Shown here: positions 1 to 11,422 of the stretch, piece after piece
Layout: each line of letters starts with the position of its first letter
Numbering within the stretch: position 1 is the first letter of the stretch
From: Bacillota bacterium
GTDB taxonomy: Bacteria > Bacillota > Clostridia > Lachnospirales > Anaerotignaceae
Length of the DNA: 64,000 nucleotides
Direction: 5' to 3'
Assembly (NCBI GenBank): GCA_017534115.1
Contig: JAFWDD010000029.1
Span: forward strand, 1 to 64,000
The notes under the pieces: model-generated
What the model saw: the letters and a program-made list of their open reading frames with translations, nothing else
Database searches by the model: none
Told to the model about the DNA's origin: nothing
Position numbers and translations under genes: made by a program

Positions 1-671
1 CCGCCAAGTTCCTTCTGCTGGCTTACGAAGTATTTCTGTGAATGAGACACAACGGCCATCATAATTGCGAATCCTATCAAAGCCGCGCCAATACCGCAAA
101 CAGCTATAAGCGGATTGGACATAAACATCATGAATACCGAACCTATAAGCATCGCCGCAGAAGTAACCAGAGATGAAAATGTCTGGTTCATTGTCTGACC
201 CACCGTATCAACGTCATTTGTCACGCGGGAAAGAGTATCTCCCGTTGAATTCGTATCAAAATAATTCAGGGGAAGACGGTTTATCTTTTTGGATATATCC
301 CTTCTCATGTCCCTTGTAAGTTTCTGAGCTACTGTAGCCATAAGCTGACCCTGAGTAAAATTAAGGCCAAAGCCTATTAAATAAAGCACAGCCAGTGTAA
401 TGCAGATTTTAACTATTGCATTAACATCTATATTCCCACCATTCAGTCCTGATGTAATCAGATTGGTGACCTGAGAAAGTTTACTTGGACCTATTAAGTT
501 GAGCACACAGCCTGCAATGGACAAAATTGCCGCACAAACAAGCATTATACGCCATTTCTTCATATAGCGAAGCAAATTGAGATATGCCTTTTTCAGATCC
601 TTGCTTTTTTCAAAGGACCTTCCTCTCATACCGGGCATACCGGGATTTTGTCTTTGTATCTTTTCAGCCAT
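1..671 (-). CDS. ABC exporter subunit, permease-ATPase (N-terminal part only)
   Basis: The N-terminal 223 or so residues of an ABC exporter half-transporter; the gene runs off the left edge, so the ATPase domain is outside the window. After a basic start come the first membrane helices (about residues 42-62 and 86-105), then the RDMRRDISKK coupling region and the conserved NYFDTNSTGD segment typical of type IV ABC exporters. The ATG at 671 lies 13 bases after the stop of the partner subunit and has a GAGGAGG ribosome binding site inside the end of that gene, so the two are translationally linked. With the partner it should form a heterodimeric multidrug/lipid-type exporter in the plasma membrane. 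Substrate is unknown. Confidence 0.9.
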   Translation of the reverse strand, partial: MAEKIQRQNPGMPGMRGRSFEKSKDLKKAYLNLLRYMKKWRIMLVCAAILSIAGCVLNLIGPSKLSQVTNLITSGLNGGNIDVNAIVKICITLAVLYLIGFGLNFTQGQLMATVAQKLTRDMRRDISKKINRLPLNYFDTNSTGDTLSRVTNDVDTVGQTMNQTFSSLVTSAAMLIGSVFMMFMSNPLIAVCGIGAALIGFAIMMAVVSHSQKYFVSQQKELG

Positions 672-684
672 CTGTTACACCTCC

Positions 685-2460
685 TCACGCAGATTCCAGT
701 TCTTCACGGGTTAACTGAGACCGGGCAATCTCCTGATATACTGAACAGGTTTTTAAAAGTTCAGAATGCGTACCTATGCCAACTGCCCTGCCATGTTCCA
801 AAACTATGATCTTGTCGGCATCCTTGATTGTACCGATTCTCTGTGCTACTATGAACAATGTTGTGTTTTCCGCTTCTTTTTTAAGCGCGGAACGCACAGC
901 TTTGTCCGTTTTATAATCCAAAGCCGAAAAAGAATCGTCAAATACAAGAATTTCAGGTTTTCTTGCAACAGCCCTCGCAATGGAAAGCCTCTGCCTCTGT
1001 CCTCCGGAAAAATTGGTCCCGTTCTGAGCTACATGAGCTTCAAAAGCGCCTTCCTTCTTCATTATGAATTCAGTGCTTTGTGAAACGGCTGCCGCTTCTT
1101 CTACTATACCTTCCTGCATTTCGTTTCCGTTGTTACCGTATCCGATATTACTTTTTACAGTGCCCGAAAACAGTATTGCCTGCTGAGCTGCATATCCGAT
1201 CCTGTCCCTGAGGGCTTCCTGTGAATATTCCTTTACATCTATTCCGTCTACAAGGACCTGCCCTTCAGTTGCATCGTATAATCTGGGAATCAGAGAAATA
1301 AGCGTGCTTTTTCCCGAGCTTGTAGCTCCGATAATCGCTATGGTTTCTCCCTGATTTGCCTTGAAACTAATATCTTTAATTACATCATCACCGCCGTCCG
1401 GATATCTGAACGAAACGTTTCTGAATTCCACAGTACCCTTTTCAACAGGCTTTTCAGATGTATTACGGGTAATTCTGATGCCGTCCTTTATTCTTGCCTT
1501 TGTTTCCAGAACCTCAAGGATCCTGTTTGCTGAGACCTGAGCTCTCGGCAGAATTATCAATATCATGTTAAGCATCATGAATGCCATAATGACCATCATT
1601 GCGTAATTTGAGAAAACTACCATATCCGAAAATATGGATAATCTGCTCCCTGCTCCTGCCGCCGCAATTATAAATGTTCCGGCCCAGTAGACCGAAAGAG
1701 TAAGTCCTGAGCTTATAAGTGTCATTCCGGGACCCATAAGAGCCATTACCCTGTGAGCCGCAAGATTGTTCTCCGTAATTTCATCATTAGCGTCTGAAAA
1801 CTTCTTTTCCTGATAATCCTCTGCGTTATAAGCGCGGACTACACGAATTCCCGTCAGCTGTTCTCTTGTTACACGGTTGAGCTTGTCTGTAAGGTCCTGC
1901 ATTTTCTGAAATCTGGGCATTGCATATCTCAGTATGAATGCAAGCATAATTACGAGAACTATTACTGCAATTCCCGTAGCCGTTGTCCATTGCCAGTTCT
2001 TTCCGGCAATCTTGAGTATTGCCCATACCGCCAGTATAGGAGCCTTTACAATCGCCTGAAGCCCCATGGCAACCAGATTCTGTATCTGGGTTATATCGTT
2101 GGTATTTCTGTTAATAAGGCTGGCAGTAGAAAAATGATTGATTTCCTCCATGGAAAAATCAAGTATCCTGTCATATACCTTTTCCCTCAGCGTCTTTGCA
2201 ACTCCGGAAGCCACTCTCGCCGCAAAGAATCCTACGATCATCGAAGTCCCCATACTTCCCAGCGCACAGATTATCATATATATTCCGTGCCGAACAATGT
2301 CGCTTACAGCCGAACCTTCCGTTTCAACAAGCGTTGTTATTGCCGACATATATCCGGGCAGTCTCAGATCCAGCCAGACCTGAAATACAATAAATATTAC
2401 ACAAACAGCCGCATATCTTTTCTGTGTGCCGCTCATGTTATTCTTAAGAATTTTCCACAT
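685..2460 (-). CDS. ABC exporter subunit, permease-ATPase with degenerate catalytic site
   Basis: A full half-transporter of 591 residues: about 320 residues of six-helix membrane domain followed by an ATP-binding domain. Walker A reads GATSSGKST, the signature is FSGGQ, and Walker B is LVFDD, so the usual catalytic glutamate is aspartate. That substitution is known from one subunit of heterodimeric exporters (TM287 or BmrC type), which fits the second subunit encoded just downstream. The MarR gene lies 89 bases upstream on the same strand. The order MarR-ABC-ABC is a common drug-responsive efflux operon in Bacillota. The start ATG at 2460 follows an AGGAGG. The exported compound cannot be told from sequence. 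Confidence 0.93.
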   Translation of the reverse strand: MWKILKNNMSGTQKRYAAVCVIFIVFQVWLDLRLPGYMSAITTLVETEGSAVSDIVRHGIYMIICALGSMGTSMIVGFFAARVASGVAKTLREKVYDRILDFSMEEINHFSTASLINRNTNDITQIQNLVAMGLQAIVKAPILAVWAILKIAGKNWQWTTATGIAVIVLVIMLAFILRYAMPRFQKMQDLTDKLNRVTREQLTGIRVVRAYNAEDYQEKKFSDANDEITENNLAAHRVMALMGPGMTLISSGLTLSVYWAGTFIIAAAGAGSRLSIFSDMVVFSNYAMMVIMAFMMLNMILIILPRAQVSANRILEVLETKARIKDGIRITRNTSEKPVEKGTVEFRNVSFRYPDGGDDVIKDISFKANQGETIAIIGATSSGKSTLISLIPRLYDATEGQVLVDGIDVKEYSQEALRDRIGYAAQQAILFSGTVKSNIGYGNNGNEMQEGIVEEAAAVSQSTEFIMKKEGAFEAHVAQNGTNFSGGQRQRLSIARAVARKPEILVFDDSFSALDYKTDKAVRSALKKEAENTTLFIVAQRIGTIKDADKIIVLEHGRAVGIGTHSELLKTCSVYQEIARSQLTREELESA

Positions 2461-2549
2461 AGTTTAAACTCCTCCTTTTATAAACTACATGCAAAAGCTT
2501 TTCCTTAAATAATCGCTGATTTTTAATTTATTCAGCTCACTCTTATAAA

Positions 2550-2975
2550 TTATTCAATACCGTTTACGATCCTCGATAAATAGGTCATAAATTGTTTCTT
2601 TTCCTCGTCTGTCAAAGGGCTCAAAATCCCGTTTTCTACCTGCCTCATAAGCAATCTGGCCTCTGCGCAATATTCTCTGCCCTTTTCGGTTATGCCGATT
2701 ACACGAATCCTTTTGTCCGTCGGGTCTGTACAGGCGGCAACCAGATTTTTCTCCTCCAGTCTTGCAGTCAGCCCGTGAACCGTTGATTGCGCGCACATAA
2801 GAGCCTTTTCTATCTCCTTCATGGTCAGCATACCCTCTGAATTGAAATTTAGAAGCAGAAGAACTCTAAACTGCGACATTGTAAGCCCCTTATCCCGCAG
2901 ACTGTTATTGGCATTTTTTTCAAACACTTCGTTTATCTGCTTAATCATTCCTCCTGCCGTGAATCTTGCTTTCAT
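2550..2975 (-). CDS. MarR-family transcriptional regulator
   Basis: A 141-residue winged-helix regulator of normal MarR length. The recognition helix region (LTMKEIEKALMCAQSTVHGLTARLEEKNLV) and the wing ending in DKRIRVIGITEKG are clear. It is the first gene of the operon with the two ABC exporter subunits, and its promoter is overlapped by two copies of a 10-bp element, so it very probably represses itself and the exporter until a ligand is bound. The single cysteines give no strong sign of redox sensing. Ligand unknown. Confidence 0.9.
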   Translation of the reverse strand: MKARFTAGGMIKQINEVFEKNANNSLRDKGLTMSQFRVLLLLNFNSEGMLTMKEIEKALMCAQSTVHGLTARLEEKNLVAACTDPTDKRIRVIGITEKGREYCAEARLLMRQVENGILSPLTDEEKKQFMTYLSRIVNGIE

Positions 2976-3011
2976 ATTTTGCCCATCTCCTGATTAATTT
3001 TTTACAGGGTG

Positions 3012-3050
3012 ATAATAGCATGCGAACGAATCTTTGTCAATAGCATGCGA
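3012..3050 (-). promoter_or_regulatory. Promoter and probable operator of the MarR-ABC operon
   Basis: On the minus strand TTGACA (3035-3040) and TATTAT (3012-3017) are separated by 17 bases, a near-perfect housekeeping promoter. The element TAGCATGCGA occurs twice on the plus strand at 3016-3025 and 3041-3050, each containing the palindrome GCATGC; one copy sits between the -35 and -10 and the other just upstream of -35. The 25-bp period puts the two sites on nearly opposite to slightly offset faces of the helix. Inferred binding site of the MarR protein encoded immediately downstream. Confidence 0.75.
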
Positions 3051-3060
3051 TTAAAATTTG

Positions 3061-3098
3061 CAAAAAAATATAGCAGACTGAATCAAATCAGTCCGCCA
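3061..3098 (-). terminator. Terminator after the gua/phosphorylase operon
   Basis: On the minus strand a stem of about nine pairs (GCGGACTGA with TCAGTCTGC) is followed by a run of seven T just after the phosphorylase stop codon at 3123. Confidence 0.8.
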
Positions 3099-3122
3099 TC
3101 TTTTAAATATCAATGTTATAAA

Positions 3123-4120
3123 CTATTCTGCATCCGGCATTTCCTCGATCAATCCGGAAATAAGCTCTACAAAGTTTTCAGCCGTATCCAAGGTTGCCGC
3201 CTGTATATCCTCATGAGAAAGCTTTACGTCCTCCATGCCCGCTGCCATGTTTGTAACCTGACTTATTCCGATTACTCTCATGTTCATATGTCTTGCGGCA
3301 ATAGCCTCTACAGCTGAGCTCATTCCAATCGTATCAGCTCCTAATTGACGGAACATTCTTATTTCCGCAGGTGTTTCATATTGAGGTCCCGGCACTTGAA
3401 TATAAATTCCGCTGTGCACTGTTATACCCTTATCATCTGCTACTTTCTGCGCTATCTCACGGAGCTCTGCATCATATACATCGGTCATATCTACGAATCT
3501 TTCTCCAAGCTGATCAATGTTTTGGCCTATAAGAGGCGAATGCATAAAGCTTGAAATATGATCGCTTGTAATTACAAAATCACCTACCGTATAATCTGCA
3601 TTGATTGCTCCTACAGCATGGGTCAGGATTAAGGTATTTGCTCCATAATATGAAGCACTCTTATGGGAAGGACTACATCCTGTATATCATAACCTTCATA
3701 ATAATGAACTCTTCCCTTCATTATTGCAAGCTTTTTACCTTTATATGTACCAAAAACAAGTGTTCCGTCATGCCCCTGAACGGTGGATCTGGGGAATCCT
3801 TCTATTTCAGAGTATTTAATCTCTGCTACAACATCTATATTGTCGGCAAAATATCCCAAACCGCTTCCGAGTACAAGCACTATATCTGGAACAAAATCTG
3901 TTCTTTCCTGAATCTGTTCCACACAATAGAGCAGACTATTATAATATTCATCTACATTAAAATCATTAAATTCGCCTGTATATACTGCATCTTCAGTTGA
4001 TTCTGAAGCCTGTTCGGATAAAACCTCCTTTTTTTTGGTGCATCCTGCAAAGGAAAGTATTAGTATACTTACAAGGAAGATAGTAATTGTTCTTTTATTA
4101 AATGCATTTCCCAAACCCAT
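3123..4120 (-). pseudogene. Purine nucleoside phosphorylase with lipoprotein signal, frameshifted
   Basis: The two halves together give a complete trimeric-type purine nucleoside phosphorylase (phosphorolysis of inosine/guanosine to base plus ribose-1-phosphate). Motifs in order: GSGLG, GFPRSTVQGHDG, GRVHYYEGY, then after the break GANTLILTHAVGAIN, VPGPQYETPAEIRMF and SQVTNMAAG. The reading frame shifts at 3641-3646, where the minus strand reads ATGGAG but the family sequence (HIMGANTL) needs one more G. Unusually the protein begins with a basic stretch, a hydrophobic segment and LSFAGC at about residue 27, a lipoprotein-like signal, so it would be exported and anchored. It lies 39 bases after guaA on the same strand. 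It is either a real recent pseudogene or a one-base sequence error in a G run. Confidence 0.85.
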
Positions 4121-4159
4121 TATATCCCCTTTTCTTAATTAATATAAAATGTTTATTTC

Positions 4160-5698
4160 TTACTCCCATTCCACCGTAGCCGGCGGCTTGGACGTTATAT
4201 CATAAACGATTCTGTTTACATTTTTAACCTCATTGACAATTCTTGTGGAAGCCTTATCAAGAACCTCATATGGTATTCTTGCCCAGTCGGCCGTCATAAA
4301 GTCGCTGGTTGTCACTCCTCTGAGCGCAAGTGTATAGTCATAGGTTCTTCCATCACCCATTACACCAACACTTCTTATATCAGTAATAACCGCAAAATAC
4401 TGGTCTATACTCCGCTCCAGTCCGGCTTTTTTGATTTCCTCTCTGAAAATCGCATCGGCATCACGAAGAATATCAAGTTTGTCCTTTGTTATCTCTCCAA
4501 TAACGCGAATTGCAAGTCCGGGTCCCGGAAAAGGCTGTCTCCAGACAATAGATTCGGGAAGTCCCAACTCAAGACCCATTTTACGGACCTCGTCCTTAAA
4601 CAGAAGCCTCATAGGCTCTATAAGTTCTTTGAAATCAACCACGGAAGGAAGTCCGCCAACATTGTGGTGGCTTTTTATAACAGCGCTGTCACCCAAACCG
4701 CTTTCTATAACATCGGGATAGATGGTTCCCTGAACAAGAAAATCAACTTTTCCTATTTTTTTTGCTTCGTCCTCAAATACCCGGATGAACTCTTCTCCGA
4801 TAATTTTTCTTTTTTGTTCAGGGTCAGTAACGCCCGAAAGCTTTTTAAGGAATCTTTTCTCAGCGTTTACCCTGACAAAATTGGAGTCAAACATATTTTT
4901 GAATACGTTTTCGACTTCATCACCTTCGTTTTTCCGCATAAGACCATGGTCAACAAATACGCAGGTAAGCTGTCTTTCTATTGCCTTTGACACCAAAGCC
5001 GCCGCAACAGATGAATCCACACCTCCGGACAAAGCGCACAGAGCTTTTCCGTCTCCAATCTGGGTTTTTATTTTTTCAAGCTGACCCTTTATATAATCGG
5101 AAATAACCCAGTCTCCCTTGCATCCGCAAACATTGAACACAAAGTTTCTGAGCATTTCGTTTCCGTTTTCCGTATGGTTTACCTCAGGATGAAACTGAAC
5201 TCCGTAAAGCTTTTTCTCTTCGTTTTCCATTGCCGCCGCAGGGCATGTGTTTGTAAATGCAGTAATTTTAAAGCCTTCCGGAGCTTTGGATATATAGTCC
5301 GTATGGCTCATCCAGCAAATCTGCGTCTTTTCAAACCCTGAAAACAATGTTCCTGTTGTATCAAGAGTAATCGGGGTTTTGCCATACTCGCTTTTTTCAG
5401 AAGCGCTTTCCACGGTTCCGCCCAATGTATATGCCATAAGCTGACAGCCGTAGCATATGCCCAAAATGGGAATGCCCAGCTCAAAAATCTCTTTTCCAAT
5501 ATGAGGTGACTCAGGGTCATATACGCTGTTTGGTCCTCCGGTAAATATAATCCCCTTCGGAGAAAGTTTCCTGATTTCATCAAGCGGAGTTCTGAAGGAT
5601 TTTACCTCGCAGTAAACGCTGAAATCTCTTACTCTTCTTGCTATAAGCTGATTGTATTGTCCTCCGAAATCAAGCACAATTATTAGTTCGTGGTTCAT
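4160..5698 (-). CDS. guaA: GMP synthase (glutamine-hydrolysing)
   Basis: Converts XMP to GMP using ATP and glutamine. The 512-residue protein has an N-terminal class I glutamine amidotransferase with nucleophile Cys82 in GICYGCQ and His170/Glu172 in HPEVN, then the ATP-pyrophosphatase domain with SGGVDSS at 224-230, and the C-terminal dimerisation domain ending ATVEWE as in most bacterial GuaA. Length is normal. It lies 30 bases after guaB in the same direction, so both steps from IMP to GMP are made from one transcript. The start ATG at 5698 is the standard [14 protein letters not shown] start. Confidence 0.98.
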   Translation of the reverse strand: MNHELIIVLDFGGQYNQLIARRVRDFSVYCEVKSFRTPLDEIRKLSPKGIIFTGGPNSVYDPESPHIGKEIFELGIPILGICYGCQLMAYTLGGTVESASEKSEYGKTPITLDTTGTLFSGFEKTQICWMSHTDYISKAPEGFKITAFTNTCPAAAMENEEKKLYGVQFHPEVNHTENGNEMLRNFVFNVCGCKGDWVISDYIKGQLEKIKTQIGDGKALCALSGGVDSSVAAALVSKAIERQLTCVFVDHGLMRKNEGDEVENVFKNMFDSNFVRVNAEKRFLKKLSGVTDPEQKRKIIGEEFIRVFEDEAKKIGKVDFLVQGTIYPDVIESGLGDSAVIKSHHNVGGLPSVVDFKELIEPMRLLFKDEVRKMGLELGLPESIVWRQPFPGPGLAIRVIGEITKDKLDILRDADAIFREEIKKAGLERSIDQYFAVITDIRSVGVMGDGRTYDYTLALRGVTTSDFMTADWARIPYEVLDKASTRIVNEVKNVNRIVYDITSKPPATVEWE

Positions 5699-5728
5699 CT
5701 ATAGATGTCTCCTTTTAATGTTCTGCTT

Positions 5729-7186
<1,458 letters not shown>

Positions 7187-7258
7187 TCACACTCCTTAAA
7201 TATTCCCATTCAAACTTGAAACAAAATTTACTCTTATAACATTTTAATATTATCTTAG

Positions 7259-7287
7259 ATTATTGCATTTTTATATCGAAAAGTCAA
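7259..7287 (-). promoter_or_regulatory. Promoter of guaBA
   Basis: Minus strand TTGACT (7282-7287), 17-base spacer, AATAAT (7259-7264), about 75 bases before the guaB start. Housekeeping-type promoter by match to the -35/-10 consensus and spacing. Confidence 0.65.
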
Positions 7288-7312
7288 ACTTGGTTTCTTC
7301 GGTATTAAAGGG

Positions 7313-7356
7313 ATAAAAACGCCTCTTTTTTTAACTTTTGCATACAAAGGGCGGCT
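7313..7356 (-). terminator. Orphan terminator-like hairpin
   Basis: On the minus strand GCCGCCCTTT pairs with AAAGAGGCG, one mismatch, around a long A-rich loop, followed by TTTTTAT. No protein gene precedes it on this strand since the SDR gene already ends at its own terminator (7511-7543). It could end a small RNA or insulate guaB from read-through. Confidence 0.4.
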
Positions 7357-7510
7357 TTTTTTCGGATATAAAAAATAACATTTACAATTAAGATTCGTTT
7401 TTTTCGAAAAATATGATAAATTGTTATATGTTGTAAATAAATAAACCTGAAATTTTCAAAAAATTTTTTATATCATACATATTTTTTATACTTATAAATT
7501 TATTCTGCAT

Positions 7511-7543
7511 AAAAAAACCTCCCGGAAGAAATAATCCGAGAGG
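7511..7543 (-). terminator. Terminator of the SDR gene
   Basis: Minus strand CCTCTCGGA pairs with TTCCGGGAGG around TTATTTC, followed by seven T. It lies about 20 bases after the SDR stop codon. Confidence 0.88.
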
Positions 7544-7564
7544 AATCTTTTATTTAATCATTTA

Positions 7565-8338
7565 TTACATACAAGTGTATCCGCCGTCAACAGGAAGATT
7601 TACTCCGGTCACGTAGCTTGCGCTGGGTGATGCGAGGAAGATTGCCGCAACATCAAGCTCACCTGTATTTCCATATCTTTCTTCCGGAATCATAGTTCTT
7701 GCGTTCTGCTGGAAGAAATCCGAATCCAAAGTTTCTCTGGTAAGATCTGTATAGAAATATCCGGGACAGATGGAATTTACGGTAATACCGTATTTACCCC
7801 ATTCTGCAGCAAGGGCACGGGTAAGGTTTACAACTCCGCCTTTAGCCGCATGGTAAGGAGCAGAACCGGCAACCTTGTTTCCAACCAATCCATACATGGA
7901 AGCAATGTTTATGATCCTTCCGTATTTTGCTTTGATCATGGCTTTTTTTGCAACAGCGCGGGATACTTTGAATGTTCCGAAAAGGTCAATATCCATTTCG
8001 TTGCGGAACTGGTCGTCTGTAATATCCTCTGCGGGAGCAACAGCTCCTGTTCCCGCATTATTTATAAGAATATCTATGCGTCCGCATTTTTCAAGAACTT
8101 TGTCGACCATGGCTTCAACCTGTTCTGTACTGGTAATATCGCATTTCACAGGGAAGGTTTCAACACCAAATTCCTCATTAATCTCTTTTGCTACTTTTTC
8201 TATCATTTCCTGTCTGCGGGCAACGGGTACGATAGCCGCACCTTGATTCGCAAGAGCTTTTGCCATCTGAACTCCGAGTCCTGTGGAGCATCCTGTAACA
8301 ATGGCAACCTGTCCTTTTAAGTCAAAATAATTTTTCAT
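7565..8338 (-). CDS. SDR family oxidoreductase (gluconate 5-dehydrogenase-like)
   Basis: A classical short-chain dehydrogenase/reductase of 257 residues that should reduce or oxidise a keto/hydroxy group with NAD(P). Cofactor loop TGCSTGLG at 15-22, NNAG at 93-96, catalytic Ser147, Tyr162 and Lys166 (YHAAK), and the C-terminal ending YVTGVNLPVDGG. The sequence looks closer to gluconate 5-dehydrogenases than to fatty-acid FabG, but the substrate is not certain. It stands as a single gene after the groESL operon with its own terminator. Start ATG at 8338 follows an AAGGAGG. Confidence 0.9.
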   Translation of the reverse strand: MKNYFDLKGQVAIVTGCSTGLGVQMAKALANQGAAIVPVARRQEMIEKVAKEINEEFGVETFPVKCDITSTEQVEAMVDKVLEKCGRIDILINNAGTGAVAPAEDITDDQFRNEMDIDLFGTFKVSRAVAKKAMIKAKYGRIINIASMYGLVGNKVAGSAPYHAAKGGVVNLTRALAAEWGKYGITVNSICPGYFYTDLTRETLDSDFFQQNARTMIPEERYGNTGELDVAAIFLASPSASYVTGVNLPVDGGYTCM

Positions 8339-8376
8339 CCGAATTACCTCCTTGTTACTTTATCGTTAATAAAACT

Positions 8377-8413
8377 AAAGGCTATAGTAATTATATAAAC
8401 TACCATAGCCTTA
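8377..8413 (-). terminator. Terminator-like hairpin after groEL
   Basis: Minus strand AAGGCTATGGTA pairs with TACTATAGCCTT around an 11-base loop, followed by TTAGTTTTATT. It lies about 80 bases after groEL and just before the SDR start, so it separates the two units. Confidence 0.6.
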
Positions 8414-8492
8414 AAATAATTTTTCTTATTATACTATATGTTTTTTAAGTTTTCAATCTGATTTAGAAGCAAATCACTCCAAAAAGACTAAA

Positions 8493-10154
<1,662 letters not shown>

Positions 10155-10165
10155 TTAATTCAAAA

Positions 10166-10456
10166 TTAGTCTTCAACGATTACAGCCATTACATCGCTTA
10201 ATTTGATTACGCGGAATACTTCATCGTTAAACTTAAACTCAACGCCTGCCATTGTAGGATAAATAATTCTGTCGCCGGGTTTAACTGTCATTTCGATTTT
10301 TGTGCCTGCTACTTCGATTCCGGGGCCTACTGCGATAACCTCGGCAATCTGGGGTTTTTCTTTTGACTGGGTTGAAAGAATAAGTCCGCCTTTTGTTGTA
10401 GCCTGTGCTTCTGCCTGTTTAATAACGATTTTGTCAGCTAAAGGAACAAGTTTCAT
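10166..10456 (-). CDS. groES: Co-chaperonin GroES
   Basis: The 96-residue lid of the GroEL chamber. It begins MKLVPLADKIVIKQ, has the mobile loop around residues 18-33 (ATTKGGLILSTQSKEK) and ends with the usual short acidic tail. It precedes groEL in one operon behind a CIRCE operator. ATG at 10456 follows AAGGAGG. Confidence 0.98.
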   Translation of the reverse strand: MKLVPLADKIVIKQAEAQATTKGGLILSTQSKEKPQIAEVIAVGPGIEVAGTKIEMTVKPGDRIIYPTMAGVEFKFNDEVFRVIKLSDVMAVIVED

Positions 10457-10554
10457 AATGTATTTCCTCCTTAAATATTATCTTTCGATATTATATATTT
10501 TGTTTGAATTTCGTTCGTCCAAAGGACGCAAATCTGTATAGATAAATAAATCTG

Positions 10555-10581
10555 TTAGCAATCGTCCTTCATGAGTGCTAA
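10555..10581 (-). promoter_or_regulatory. CIRCE operator (HrcA site)
   Basis: TTAGCAATC, nine bases, GAGTGCTAA. The consensus is TTAGCACTC-N9-GAGTGCTAA, so only one position differs. It covers the start of the groES transcript, where HrcA would repress until heat or misfolding titrates GroEL. Confidence 0.93.
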
Positions 10582-10585
10582 TTAT

Positions 10586-10614
10586 ATATTACACCATTTT
10601 TTGAAAAACTGCAA
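10586..10614 (-). promoter_or_regulatory. groESL promoter
   Basis: Minus strand TTGCAG (10609-10614), 17-base spacer, TAATAT (10586-10591), immediately upstream of CIRCE as expected for HrcA-controlled chaperone genes. Confidence 0.75.
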
Positions 10615-10778
10615 GAATAATTTTATATTAATTTTTAACACTTGTAAAGGATTATTTTAAAAAATCGCCTCTGAATCAAAAAAATCCGGCTTTCACCAAC
10701 CAATTCTGCTTTTTTATAAAATAAATCCGTCAAAATCCAATTTCAGTCCGGCGGAAAAACGATTTTTGAAAAATCATG

Positions 10779-10807
10779 TTGTTTTTTCTTGATTTTCAGA
10801 GTATCAT
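10779..10807 (+). promoter_or_regulatory. Promoter of the 93-aa membrane protein gene
   Basis: TTGTTT (10779-10784), 17-base spacer, TATCAT (10802-10807), 36 bases before the start codon. Confidence 0.45.
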
Positions 10808-10843
10808 TATTCCATAAAAAAAGTTTTTTAAGGAGATGTTTTT

Positions 10844-11125
10844 ATGAGCATACTTGAAGTTACCATGCTTGTATGTTTCGGCATATCATGGCCTTTTTCC
10901 ATCAGAAAATCCTATGTATCACGTACCGCAAAAGGCAAAAGCGTTGTCTTTTTAATCTGTCTTATAATAGGCTATGCCGCCGGGATTTTGAATAAATTTC
11001 TAATTAGGTATGACAATGCGGTAGTTTTCTATATAATAAACTTAGTTATGGTTTGCATAGACACCTCTCTTTATTTCAGAAACTGCAAACTGGACAAACT
11101 TGCTGAGGTACAAAATAAAGGTTGA
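10844..11125 (+). CDS. Small three-helix membrane protein, PQ-loop/SemiSWEET-like
   Basis: A 93-residue protein with three likely membrane helices (about residues 4-20, 34-52 and 58-78). The first helix ends in WPFSIRKSYVSRTAKGKS and the second begins FLICLIIGYAAGI, a layout that resembles the three-helix PQ-loop/SemiSWEET proteins, with WP in place of PQ. If so it would act as a dimer and move a small solute across the plasma membrane; this is inference from topology. TAAGGAGATG precedes the ATG. It stands alone in front of tRNA-Ser. Substrate unknown. Confidence 0.7.
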   Translation: MSILEVTMLVCFGISWPFSIRKSYVSRTAKGKSVVFLICLIIGYAAGILNKFLIRYDNAVVFYIINLVMVCIDTSLYFRNCKLDKLAEVQNKG

Positions 11126-11149
11126 TTTTAGTGTTTTTTATGTTATAAT
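11122..11149 (+). promoter_or_regulatory. tRNA-Ser promoter
   Basis: TTGATT (11122-11127), 16-base spacer, TATAAT (11144-11149), 17 bases before the mature tRNA. The -35 overlaps the stop codon of the preceding gene. Confidence 0.6.
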
Positions 11150-11166
11150 ATCATAGACTTTAAGAT

Positions 11167-11252
11167 GGAAGCGTATCGAAGTGGTCATAACGGGCTTGAC
11201 TCGAAATCAAGTAGTCCTCACGGGCTCGTGGGTTCGAATCCCACCGCTTCCG
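11167..11252 (+). tRNA. tRNA-Ser (CGA)
   Basis: An 86-base class II tRNA. Acceptor GGAAGCG pairs with CGCTTCC; the anticodon stem CTTGA/TCAAG encloses the loop CTCGAAA with anticodon CGA (reads UCG); a long variable arm and the T-arm GGTTCGAATCC follow. CCA is not encoded. Confidence 0.96.
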
Positions 11253-11263
11253 GATAATTTTTT

Positions 11264-11299
11264 AAACTCCTGCAAATTTTTGGTTCGCAGGAGTTTTTT
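11264..11299 (+). terminator. Terminator after tRNA-Ser
   Basis: AACTCCTGC pairs with GCAGGAGTT around a 13-base loop, followed by a T run. It starts 12 bases after the tRNA. Confidence 0.9.
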
Positions 11300-11347
11300 C
11301 TATGCGAAAAACTTTAATATTATTTTAATTTTAACAGGAAATAAGAA

Positions 11348-11376
11348 TTGTCATTCTTATAATTATATGGTAAAAT
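11348..11376 (+). promoter_or_regulatory. Promoter of the SLH surface protein gene
   Basis: TTGTCA (11348-11353), exactly 17 bases, TAAAAT (11371-11376), about 47 bases before the chosen start codon. Confidence 0.7.
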
Positions 11377-11422
11377 ATTTGCGTAAATTTTTTAAATTAT
11401 AATGAAAAGAGGTATCTTAATA

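Larger units (their letters stand above)
10457..10843. other. Divergent intergenic region groES / small membrane protein
   Basis: 387 bases. The left part is the groES leader with CIRCE and promoter; the right part holds the promoter of the small membrane protein gene. Bases 10620-10770 show no gene or clear motif. Confidence 0.6.

Noticed and set aside
1990-2508. 172-codon plus-strand frame over the ABC exporter gene
   Set aside because: Opposite strand of a conserved membrane-domain coding region; no start signals or recognisable motifs.
11181-11402. 73-codon frame beginning inside tRNA-Ser
   Set aside because: It overlaps the tRNA and its terminator and has no ribosome site.
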